In this document: positions 1-6,218 of the stretch, piece after piece
Layout of the letters: the number at the start of each line of letters is the position of its first letter
How positions within the stretch are numbered: position 1 is the stretch's first letter
Assembly (NCBI GenBank): GCA_035687895.1
Contig: DASRUE010000216.1
Location: forward strand, 1-10,782
Source: JAERML01 sp035687895
GTDB lineage: Bacteria; Bacteroidota; Ignavibacteria; UBA10030; UBA6906
Length of the DNA: 10,782 bases
Direction: 5' to 3'
Position numbers and translations under genes: made by a program
Notes under the pieces: generated by a model
Database searches by the model: none
The model's input: the letters and a program-made list of their open reading frames with translations, nothing else
What the model was told of the DNA's origin: nothing

Positions 1-1056
1 CTTCTTGAAATCCGTCTGTGCCATGGCTACCAGGGCACCATACACCATGCTGATGACGCCCAGTAATGCGAGGTGCCACGAATAATGGATCATCGCATCT
101 GGAAACATTGGGAAACTGATCCGCAGCATGCCGTAGGTTCCAAGTTTCAGCAGAACGCCTGCAAGAATGACACTGATCGGCGTGGGAGCCTCCACGTGCG
201 CGTCCGGCAACCAGGTGTGAAATGGGAAGAGCGGCACCTTGATCGCGAAACCGACGAAAAGGGCAATGTAGGCAAGGTAGCGCCAACTCGTGTCCACGCC
301 CGCCAGCAATGACCCGGGCGCGTAGTTTGCGGGATCCATCATTGCCATCATGTTGAATGTGTAGATCTTCTCCAATCCCTGGAAGCCCATCTTCGTCGCT
401 TCGGCCACGGAATAGAGCGTTCCGTTGGCATCGATATAGACGTTCACGCTGAAGTAGAGAGCGATCATCGCAAGCAACATCAGGACGCTGCCAAAAAGTG
501 TGTAGAGGAAGAATTTAATGGCGGCATATTCTCTGCGCGGTCCGCCCCAAATGCCGATGAGGAAGTACATCGGAAGAAGCATCACTTCCCAAAAGACATA
601 GAACAAGAAGAAGTCGAGGGAGACAAATACTCCCATCATCCCTGTGTCGAGCAACAGCAACAGGGCAAAGTATCCTTTCACAGACTTCTCAATGGGCCAG
701 GAGGAGATGACAGCCACAAAGCTGATCAGCGCGGTCAACAGGACCATCGCAATACTCAACCCGTCAATACCCAGAAGATACTCAATGTGAATGCGGCCAA
801 ACCATGCTACACTTTTGATATCAATCCAGGTCGCTTTTTCAACAAACTGCATCCCGGCCTGGGTGTTAATGCCTGCCAGTCCGATATCGAATTTCATTAC
901 CGCAACAACGGCAAACAGCAGTTGCGCACCAACAAAGCCAAGTGATGTCCACCGGATGGCATTCCGTTGTTCCTTGGGGATGAGGAGAACAAGCACCATT
1001 CCCAAAACGGGAACGAATGTTATCCATGTGAGTATACCGATTCCCAGTATCTGCAT
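1..1056 (-). CDS. nuoM: NADH-quinone oxidoreductase subunit M (NuoM), C-terminus cut off by window edge
   Basis: This is an antiporter-like proton-pumping subunit in the distal membrane arm of complex I. The first 352 codons are present and the frame is open to base 1, so roughly the last third is outside the window. Family residues seen: the essential glutamate in the TM5-type motif FWEVMLLP (E157), the pumping lysine in GFAIKVPLFPFHTWLPDAHVEAPTP (K273), and a second lysine in GVLLKLGTYG (K304). The stretch between E157 and K273 is about 26 residues longer than in E. coli NuoM (E144 to K234); the extra residues lie around 205-256, a loop-like segment. The ATG start is chosen because AAGGA lies about 8 nt upstream. 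The start is 38 bp after the nuoL stop, so the gene is co-transcribed with nuoL. nuoN would be expected next, beyond the left edge. Confidence 0.96.
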   Translation of the reverse strand, partial: MQILGIGILTWITFVPVLGMVLVLLIPKEQRNAIRWTSLGFVGAQLLFAVVAVMKFDIGLAGINTQAGMQFVEKATWIDIKSVAWFGRIHIEYLLGIDGLSIAMVLLTALISFVAVISSWPIEKSVKGYFALLLLLDTGMMGVFVSLDFFLFYVFWEVMLLPMYFLIGIWGGPRREYAAIKFFLYTLFGSVLMLLAMIALYFSVNVYIDANGTLYSVAEATKMGFQGLEKIYTFNMMAMMDPANYAPGSLLAGVDTSWRYLAYIALFVGFAIKVPLFPFHTWLPDAHVEAPTPISVILAGVLLKLGTYGMLRISFPMFPDAMIHYSWHLALLGVISMVYGALVAMAQTDFKK

Positions 1057-1094
1057 TCAGTTATCCTTTTTGATGCCGTTGACGAAGTCCCCGC

Positions 1095-3164
1095 CTACCA
1101 GATGCGGAACGCAAAATAGAATATCATAACACTGAAGACGGCAAAGACAATGTACGTCTGTACTTTGCCGGTCTGCAACTTCCGAAGGACCAATCCGCCA
1201 AATCCAGACAGGTACGCTGTCATGTTCACGAACCCATCGATGACAATGGAATCGAACTTGCCGCTAATGAACGAGCTCACCTTCGTCACCGAGCCTGCGC
1301 CGTTGACAGCGCCATCGACGATCGTGTCGTCGAACCACCGGAGTATGTTCGTCCACGTCAGGGTACCGTTTACCACCACACCGTTGTACAACTCATCGAA
1401 GTACCACTTGTTCATGAGGAACTTGTGCAGCGGCGCTACATGCGCGGCAATCTTGTCTGCATTGATCTTCTTCCACCGATACGTGGCAAATGCCGTCAGC
1501 ATGCCGAGCCCTGCCACCAGCAGAGAAAGCATCATCGCCGTACCATGCGCATGATGTGCGGCTTCTCCAAACACTTCAGCCGAAGGGGCGGCAACCACAG
1601 CAGGCACAACCGACTCCGGGCGCTCGACAGCATGGGCAATCCACCCGGCCGCACTGAACGGGTTGAAGCTGTAGAAGATGAAGACAGACAGGATTGCAAG
1701 GAGCACAAGCGGCAACGTCATCACCTTTGGTGATTCATGGATATGCTCGAGACGGTGGGGATCGCTGTGCTCGCCGAGGAACGTAAGAATTACCACGCGG
1801 AACATATAGAAAGCCGTCAGTCCGGCAACGAAGAACCCAATAAGCGGAACAAGCGAATGACCGGTGAGGCCACTGAAAGCAAGCGTCCCCGCGAGGATCT
1901 CATCCTTGCTCAGAAAGCCTGAGGTCAATGGGACTCCGGAAATAGCGAGCGTGAAGACCACGAACGTCCAGAATGTCACGGGCATTTTCGACTTCAATCC
2001 GCCCATATTGCGGATATCCTGCGCGTCGGTATGGTGGTCGTTCTGATGGTGTAACGCGTGGTGCATTGCATGAATTACCGATCCGGAGCCGAGGAACAGG
2101 CCGGCCTTAAACATTGCGTGCGTGACCAGATGGAAGACCCCGGCTGTGTAGGCACCTACCCCCAGAGCCATTACCATGTAGCCAAGCTGGCTGACCGTGG
2201 AATAAGCAAGAACCTTCTTGATGTCGTTCTGCGCAATGGCAATTGTCGCAGAGATGAATGCAGTGATCGCCCCGATATATGCAATCACCATCAGGGCATC
2301 CGCCGTCATCATCGGGAATGTGCGGGCAACAAGATACACGCCTGCTGCGACCATGGTTGCGGCATGGATAAGGGCGCTGACGGGCGTCGGGCCTTCCATG
2401 GCGTCGGGGAGCCATACGTGCAACGGGAACTGTGCCGATTTGCCGACAGCGCCGCAGAAAATCAGAACGCCGGCCGCCGTTAGCCACCCTTCACTGCCGT
2501 ACGGGATCGTTCCATTCTTGATCCCATCAAAAATTTCCTGTAGGCCGAATGTATGAAACGTCGCAAACAGGATCATGATTCCTGTGAAGAACCCGATATC
2601 GCCAATGCGGTTTACAATGAACGCCTTGATGGCCGCATCCGAGGCGCTCTTCTTCTCATACCAATGGCCAATGAGAAGATATGAACTTAGTCCGACCAGC
2701 TCCCATCCCACATACAACAGGAAGAGGTTGTTGGAGAGGACGATCAACAGCATAGAGAAGGAGAAGATGCCAAGGAACGCGAAGTACCGGGAATACCTGA
2801 CGTCACCCTGCATGTAACCAATCGAGAAGAAGTGAACCACTGTGCTGATGAGCGTTACGACCACGAGCATGATCGCCGCGAGGTTGTCGATGGCAAAGCC
2901 GAGGACGATTTTCATCGGCCCGATGCCGGGGACGTTGTGAAAATCAACCCACGTGAAGTTGAGCGAGAGCGTCTGGTCGTGGTAGTGCGTAAGCTTTTGG
3001 AACAGGATGATGAAAGAGAGAACGAGGGCGATCGAGATGATCGACGTTTCGAGCCAGTCTCCCTGGCGGGGGAGTTTCTTTCCGAAGAATATCACCAATG
3101 TGAAGCCGAGGAGCGGCGCCACGAGGACGATCAGCGAAAGGGTTAGCAGTAATTCCTGAGACAT
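1095..3164 (-). CDS. nuoL: NADH-quinone oxidoreductase subunit L (NuoL)
   Basis: The largest antiporter-like subunit, at the tip of the membrane arm; it pumps protons and carries the long lateral helix. It has 689 residues, longer than E. coli NuoL (613), partly from an extended C-terminal region (about residues 500-660) before the last membrane segment. Key residues: E155 in YVGWELVGLSSYLLIG, K242 in GAVGKSAQFPLHVWLPDAMEGPTPVSALIHAATMVAAG, and K353 in THAMFKAGLFLGSGSVIHAMHH. A histidine-rich loop at about 366-378 (HAMHHALHHQNDHH) precedes the family motif DIRNMGGL. The start is an ATG, with a strongly hydrophobic first helix right after it; no clear Shine-Dalgarno sequence precedes it. It lies 45 bp downstream of nuoK and 38 bp upstream of nuoM. 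Identification is secure from the motifs and gene order. Confidence 0.97.
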   Translation of the reverse strand: MSQELLLTLSLIVLVAPLLGFTLVIFFGKKLPRQGDWLETSIISIALVLSFIILFQKLTHYHDQTLSLNFTWVDFHNVPGIGPMKIVLGFAIDNLAAIMLVVVTLISTVVHFFSIGYMQGDVRYSRYFAFLGIFSFSMLLIVLSNNLFLLYVGWELVGLSSYLLIGHWYEKKSASDAAIKAFIVNRIGDIGFFTGIMILFATFHTFGLQEIFDGIKNGTIPYGSEGWLTAAGVLIFCGAVGKSAQFPLHVWLPDAMEGPTPVSALIHAATMVAAGVYLVARTFPMMTADALMVIAYIGAITAFISATIAIAQNDIKKVLAYSTVSQLGYMVMALGVGAYTAGVFHLVTHAMFKAGLFLGSGSVIHAMHHALHHQNDHHTDAQDIRNMGGLKSKMPVTFWTFVVFTLAISGVPLTSGFLSKDEILAGTLAFSGLTGHSLVPLIGFFVAGLTAFYMFRVVILTFLGEHSDPHRLEHIHESPKVMTLPLVLLAILSVFIFYSFNPFSAAGWIAHAVERPESVVPAVVAAPSAEVFGEAAHHAHGTAMMLSLLVAGLGMLTAFATYRWKKINADKIAAHVAPLHKFLMNKWYFDELYNGVVVNGTLTWTNILRWFDDTIVDGAVNGAGSVTKVSSFISGKFDSIVIDGFVNMTAYLSGFGGLVLRKLQTGKVQTYIVFAVFSVMIFYFAFRIW

Positions 3165-3209
3165 GTACGATCTAGTCTGAAAGTTGTTCGTTCAACCTTG
3201 CTATCATGG

Positions 3210-3554
3210 CTACTCCCTGAGGGTGCTCACTTCATCCACATTGACGGTCTGGAAGCGATGATAGATGTTGAGCACAATCGCCAGCGCAACCGCCGCTTCC
3301 GCTGCCGCGAGGATAATCACAAAAATGGCAGCAAGCTGCCCGTCCATGTTTACACCCCCGTACCGCGAAAACGCGATAAAATTGATGTTCGCAGCGTTCA
3401 GCACAAGCTCAACACCCATCAACACCAGAATTGCGTTCCGCCGTGTCACGATCCCGTAGATCCCGAGCGAGAATAGGATCGCGCTCACGATCAGGAAGTG
3501 CGCAAGCTGCACATTGGGCAGCCATTGGAGAAACTCATCGAAGAATGCTTGCAT
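3210..3554 (-). CDS. nuoK: NADH-quinone oxidoreductase subunit K (NuoK)
   Basis: A small three-helix membrane subunit that takes part in proton translocation, homologous to MrpC/ND4L. It has 114 residues against about 100 in E. coli; the extra dozen residues are an N-terminal segment ahead of the usual start of the first helix (around QLAHFLIVSAILFSLGIYG). Both family glutamates that line the proton path are present: E49 in LVLMGVELVLNAANINF and E86 in LAAAEAAVALAIVL, equivalent to E36 and E72 of E. coli. The motif TRRNAI is also conserved. The ATG start has AAGG about 8 nt upstream, overlapping the nuoJ stop codon, so it is probably translationally coupled to nuoJ (8-bp gap). Confidence 0.97.
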   Translation of the reverse strand: MQAFFDEFLQWLPNVQLAHFLIVSAILFSLGIYGIVTRRNAILVLMGVELVLNAANINFIAFSRYGGVNMDGQLAAIFVIILAAAEAAVALAIVLNIYHRFQTVNVDEVSTLRE

Positions 3555-3562
3555 ACGAAGCC

Positions 3563-4063
3563 TTATGGTCGATTCTTGCGGGAGATCATCGCTGCACCGA
3601 TCAGCGCTACCAGCAATATCACGGAGGCAATCTCAAACGGCAGCAGGTAGCTCGTCATCAGCATCTCACCGATGGTTTTCGATGTCGTCTGGACCGAGGT
3701 CGTCGGTGTCGCAACACTCTTCCACGTCGAATAGAACAAGCCGCTGAGCGATCCGGCCACGACAGCAACGAGAACGAGCGCCGGAATGGTGTGCAGCGTC
3801 CCGGTCTTGATTTCCACATTCACCACCTTGTTCGTCAGCATCACTCCAAAAAGAAGCAGCACGAGAATTCCTCCGACGTAAATCAGGACCTGTGTGACGG
3901 CCAGGAAATCGGCATAGAGCAAGACGTAAAGACCCGCGACCCCGAAGAAAGTAAAGAGAAGCGAGAACGCCGAGTAGATGATGTTCCGCGAAAAGACGAC
4001 GATGAATGCCGAGGCAATCGTGATGAAGGCAAAGATGAAAAAAACAATATCGAATAATTCCAT
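3563..4063 (-). CDS. nuoJ: NADH-quinone oxidoreductase subunit J (NuoJ)
   Basis: A membrane subunit of the proximal pump region, homologous to ND6. It has 166 residues and about five hydrophobic segments. The best conserved block, AVTQVLIYVGGILVLLLFGVML (residues 55-76), is the TM3 segment that contains a pi-bulge in solved complex I structures and is linked to coupling. The C-terminal segment LPFEIASVILLVALIGAAMIS (141-161) is also typical. The ATG start lies 5 bp after the nuoI stop and the nuoK start is 8 bp after its own stop, so these genes must be co-translated. No strong ribosome-binding site is visible in the 5-bp gap, so coupling to nuoI translation is likely. Confidence 0.96.
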   Translation of the reverse strand: MELFDIVFFIFAFITIASAFIVVFSRNIIYSAFSLLFTFFGVAGLYVLLYADFLAVTQVLIYVGGILVLLLFGVMLTNKVVNVEIKTGTLHTIPALVLVAVVAGSLSGLFYSTWKSVATPTTSVQTTSKTIGEMLMTSYLLPFEIASVILLVALIGAAMISRKNRP

Positions 4064-4068
4064 ACGCG

Positions 4069-4728
4069 CTACGATGTGCTGTCGGGTTTGGGTGGAGGAT
4101 CAGTCTTTGGAGCAGCCGCCGGCCGGGAAAGCGGCGGAAGCGGTTTGCGGGCACCCGGCACACCTGGTGCGGCCGCGGAGGGTGCGGCTACCGGGGCTGC
4201 GGGCGCTTTCGGAGCCGCTGCTTTCTTCTCTGCCTGTTCCTTCTCGTGGGCCGTGAGTTTTGCCTTGGCCATATCGATTTCTGCGGGCGTCATCACGGAG
4301 AAGTTGTAGATGAGGTTGGTCCGCTCGTACTCGGAGAACTCATATACATCCGTCATCTTGATGCACTCCGTCGGACACGGGTACACACACAGCGCGCAGT
4401 AGCAGCACTTGGCAATATCAATGTCGAACCTGGGAACATACAATCTCTTCTTCGTGCCCACGGAGGTAAGGCCGAGGTCAATATCTGGCGTGGATTTCAG
4501 AGTTTCAATCGTAATGCAATTCACCGGACATGCCATTGAGCACTGGTCGCACCCGATGCAATCGTCCATGTTCACGTACAGCCGGTTGCGAGCACGTTCG
4601 GGGAGCTTCAGCTTCACGTCAGGGTATTGAATCGTCACCGCAGGCGTAAACAAATGCCGCCACGTGATCCTCATGCCGATGAGGACGGTGACCACCCCTT
4701 CCCAGATATTCTTGAAATAGCGACCCAT
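4069..4728 (-). CDS. nuoI: NADH-quinone oxidoreductase subunit I (NuoI), two [4Fe-4S] ferredoxin-like subunit with Ala/Pro-rich tail
   Basis: A peripheral-arm subunit carrying clusters N6a and N6b, which pass electrons to NuoB. It has 219 residues. Two CxxCxxCxxxCP motifs are visible: C57-C60-C63-C67 (CIGCDQCSMACP) and C108-C111-C114-C118 (CCYCALCVYPCP). An amphipathic N-terminal segment (about 1-30) should anchor it to the membrane arm. After about residue 165 the protein continues as a low-complexity tail rich in Ala, Pro and Lys (runs such as KAPAAPVAAPSAAAP), about 50 residues that are absent from most NuoI proteins and probably disordered. The ATG has AAAGG about 7 nt upstream. It follows nuoH by 27 bp. 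In an operon without nuoEFG, this subunit is the likely entry region for electrons from another donor, such as ferredoxin (inference). Confidence 0.97.
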   Translation of the reverse strand: MGRYFKNIWEGVVTVLIGMRITWRHLFTPAVTIQYPDVKLKLPERARNRLYVNMDDCIGCDQCSMACPVNCITIETLKSTPDIDLGLTSVGTKKRLYVPRFDIDIAKCCYCALCVYPCPTECIKMTDVYEFSEYERTNLIYNFSVMTPAEIDMAKAKLTAHEKEQAEKKAAAPKAPAAPVAAPSAAAPGVPGARKPLPPLSRPAAAPKTDPPPKPDSTS

Positions 4729-4755
4729 GAACAGCCTTTCGTTAGTCCACCCGAG

Positions 4756-5781
4756 CTACCCCGCGATCATTACCCAGGCACCAACACCAATAATGATCGC
4801 AAACGAGAACGGGATCAACACTTTCCACCCGACATACATCAGTTGATCGACTCGCAGCCGTGGCAAGGTCCACCGGAGCCACATCTGTACGAAAATGAAT
4901 CCCATCCCCTTGGAAACAAACCAGAAAAATCCCCACCAGGGACCCGACAAGAAATCCCCGAACGGACTGTTCCATCCACCGAGGAAAATCGTCGTGGCAA
5001 TCGCCGACACCGCGAACATGTTGGCATACTCCGCGAGAAAGAGGAGTGCGAACTTCATGCCGCCGTATTCGGTGTGGTATCCACCCACCAGCTCCGACTC
5101 TGCTTCGGGAATATCAAACGGTGTCCGGTTCACTTCGGCCAGCGACGCGACGAAGTAAATGATGCCGGCAAGGAAGAGAAACGGAAACTTCTGAAAGAGG
5201 AACCAGTTCCAGATTGGCCCGGTCTGTGCACGGTTGATCTCCTGAAGATCAAACGACCCCACCACCATAACAACTGCCAGGAGGGAGAGCACAACGGGAA
5301 TTTCATAACTGACAATCTGTGCCGCTGACCGCAAAGCACCAAAGAGCGACCACTTGTTGTTGGAAGCCCAGCCTGCCATCAGGATCCCGGCGACCACCAG
5401 GGAGGAGATCGCAATAATGTAGAAGAGACCGATATTGATCTCACTGCCGATATACGCTGCACTAAAAGGAATTGCTGCATACGCCGCGAACGAGCCGACG
5501 AATACAATGTATGGTGCGAGGGTGAAGAGTTTTCTGTCCGCCGCAGTAGGAATGATGTCTTCTTTCTGGATCAGCTTCAGGATATCGGCGATAGTCTGCG
5601 CCCACCCATGCCATCCGCCGGTGCGCATCGGACCAAGGCGATCCTGCATATGGGCAGAGATCTTCCGTTCCCACCAGACGGCAAAGAGGGCGAACGGAAT
5701 AATCCACACCAGAGGCAACGCTGCCATCAGTGTGTAGACGATGATTTCATTTTCGAGAATACTAATTAGATAGTCTTTCAT
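4756..5781 (-). CDS. nuoH: NADH-quinone oxidoreductase subunit H (NuoH)
   Basis: A membrane subunit at the junction of the two arms, forming much of the quinone chamber; ND1 family. It has 341 residues, normal for the family, with about eight membrane segments. Signature motifs: ERKISAHMQDRLGP (38-51), SEINIG (113-118), and the long charged motif EVNRTPFDIPEAESELVGGYHTEY (216-239), which includes the glutamates of the E-channel. The frame stays open upstream to 5862, but those 27 codons run through the 7-nt repeat flank of the four-helix cassette and into its coding sequence. The ATG at 5781, giving MKDYLISILE, is therefore the right start. The ribosome-binding site is poor: only GTGAG directly touching the ATG. 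The next gene, nuoI, starts 27 bp downstream of the stop. Confidence 0.96.
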   Translation of the reverse strand: MKDYLISILENEIIVYTLMAALPLVWIIPFALFAVWWERKISAHMQDRLGPMRTGGWHGWAQTIADILKLIQKEDIIPTAADRKLFTLAPYIVFVGSFAAYAAIPFSAAYIGSEINIGLFYIIAISSLVVAGILMAGWASNNKWSLFGALRSAAQIVSYEIPVVLSLLAVVMVVGSFDLQEINRAQTGPIWNWFLFQKFPFLFLAGIIYFVASLAEVNRTPFDIPEAESELVGGYHTEYGGMKFALLFLAEYANMFAVSAIATTIFLGGWNSPFGDFLSGPWWGFFWFVSKGMGFIFVQMWLRWTLPRLRVDQLMYVGWKVLIPFSFAIIIGVGAWVMIAG

Positions 5782-5783
5782 CT

Positions 5784-5818
5784 CACATTTCGGATTTCGG
5801 ATTGCCAATTGCGGATTG
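5784..5818 (+). repeat. Array of five 7-nt repeats (CGGATTG type) between the four-helix gene and nuoH
   Basis: Read on the plus strand, bases 5784-5818 break into five heptamers: CACATTT, CGGATTT, CGGATTG, CCAATTG, CGGATTG. The array occupies almost all of the 43-bp gap between the four-helix stop and the nuoH start. It is the inverted, imperfect partner of the array at 6184-6218: bases 5799-5811 (GGATTGCCAATTG) match the reverse complement of 6199-6211 at 12 of 13 positions. The two would pair in a transcript and enclose the four-helix gene in a loop. The origin is unknown; it may be a cassette boundary or an RNA-processing stem. Confidence 0.75.
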
Positions 5819-5824
5819 GAAAAA

Positions 5825-6178
5825 TCATCGATTTTGCTTTGCTGTCTTGCCAGATGACACAAAAATGGCTGTTAGCTCCCTGGCTTCCCTGAGTAACGAC
5901 TCAACTTTTTGTGACTTCACCAGTCCTGATTCAAGGAATAACTCCAGCCAATAACAACTTTCATCCGCTTCTTCTTCTACAATAGTAATTTTTGAAATAA
6001 AGTCTGCCCGTGACCGCGCCCGACATGCCGATCGATAATTGGCACCCACCGAGCTGGAAGCACGAAGCAACTGACCGTGCATGATCTCCGCGGCTTTCTT
6101 CTTCGGGATTTCATCGCTGAGTCGGATAACCCCAATGACAAACTCCTTGGTCCTCTTCTTGAGTTCTTCGGGCGTCAC
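5825..6178 (-). CDS. Four-helix-bundle protein (23S rRNA intervening-sequence protein / S23 family)
   Basis: A small protein of 117 residues from the chosen start. The core QLLRASSSVGANYRSACRARSRADFISKITIVEEEADESCYWLELFLESGLV is the recognisable signature of the 23S rRNA IVP family (Pfam 23S_rRNA_IVP; related in fold to Avd of diversity-generating retroelements). Members form four-helix bundles; some are encoded inside 23S rRNA intervening sequences, many are stand-alone, and their biochemical role is not established. Start: the frame is open to a TTG at 6208 inside the repeat flank, but the GTG at 6178 gives VTPEELKKRT, the usual beginning of these proteins. The gene sits alone between nuoD and nuoH, where nuoEFG lie in other operons, and is bounded on both sides by heptamer arrays. 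Bases 5941-6000 are markedly AT-rich (20 G+C of 60) against the neighbours. It is not a known complex I subunit. The family call is confident; the function is unknown. Confidence 0.88.
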   Translation of the reverse strand: MTPEELKKRTKEFVIGVIRLSDEIPKKKAAEIMHGQLLRASSSVGANYRSACRARSRADFISKITIVEEEADESCYWLELFLESGLVKSQKVESLLREARELTAIFVSSGKTAKQNR

Positions 6179-6183
6179 GTGCT

Positions 6184-6218
6184 TCAATCCGAGATTGACA
6201 ATTCGCAATCCGCAATCA
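6184..6218 (-). repeat. Array of five 7-nt repeats (GGATTGC type) between nuoD and the four-helix gene
   Basis: Read on the minus strand, bases 6218-6184 break into five heptamers: TGATTGC, GGATTGC, GAATTGT, CAATCTC, GGATTGA. The array begins directly after the nuoD stop codon and ends six bases before the GTG start of the four-helix gene, filling nearly the whole 40-bp gap. It is in inverted orientation to the array at 5784-5818; both contain CGGATTG, then C(G/C)AATTG, then CGGATTG, with one extra 7-nt unit here. Equal length (35 bp) and opposite orientation suggest the two ends of one inserted unit. Confidence 0.75.

Noticed and set aside
4627..5328. Long plus-strand open frame opposite nuoI/nuoH
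   Set aside because: It is a shadow of nuoH: highly charged, low-complexity composition, no family resemblance, and the opposite strand is certainly coding. The same applies to the other plus-strand frames, such as 3431-4057, 6081-6719 and 6849-7418.
5782..5862. N-terminal extension of the nuoH frame up to 5862
   Set aside because: The extra 27 codons come from the heptamer array and the end of the four-helix gene; NuoH has its usual length from the ATG at 5781.
5825..6178. Four-helix gene as the Avd accessory gene of a diversity-generating retroelement
   Set aside because: The fold is related, but no reverse transcriptase, template repeat or variable repeat is visible; the neighbours on both sides are ordinary nuo genes.
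6179..6208. TTG at 6208 as the start of the four-helix gene
   Set aside because: It lies within the repeat array and adds ten residues of repeat-derived sequence; GTG at 6178 gives the usual family N-terminus.
5784..6218. Repeat arrays as a CRISPR
   Set aside because: The units are 7 nt with no spacers, and no cas genes are present.
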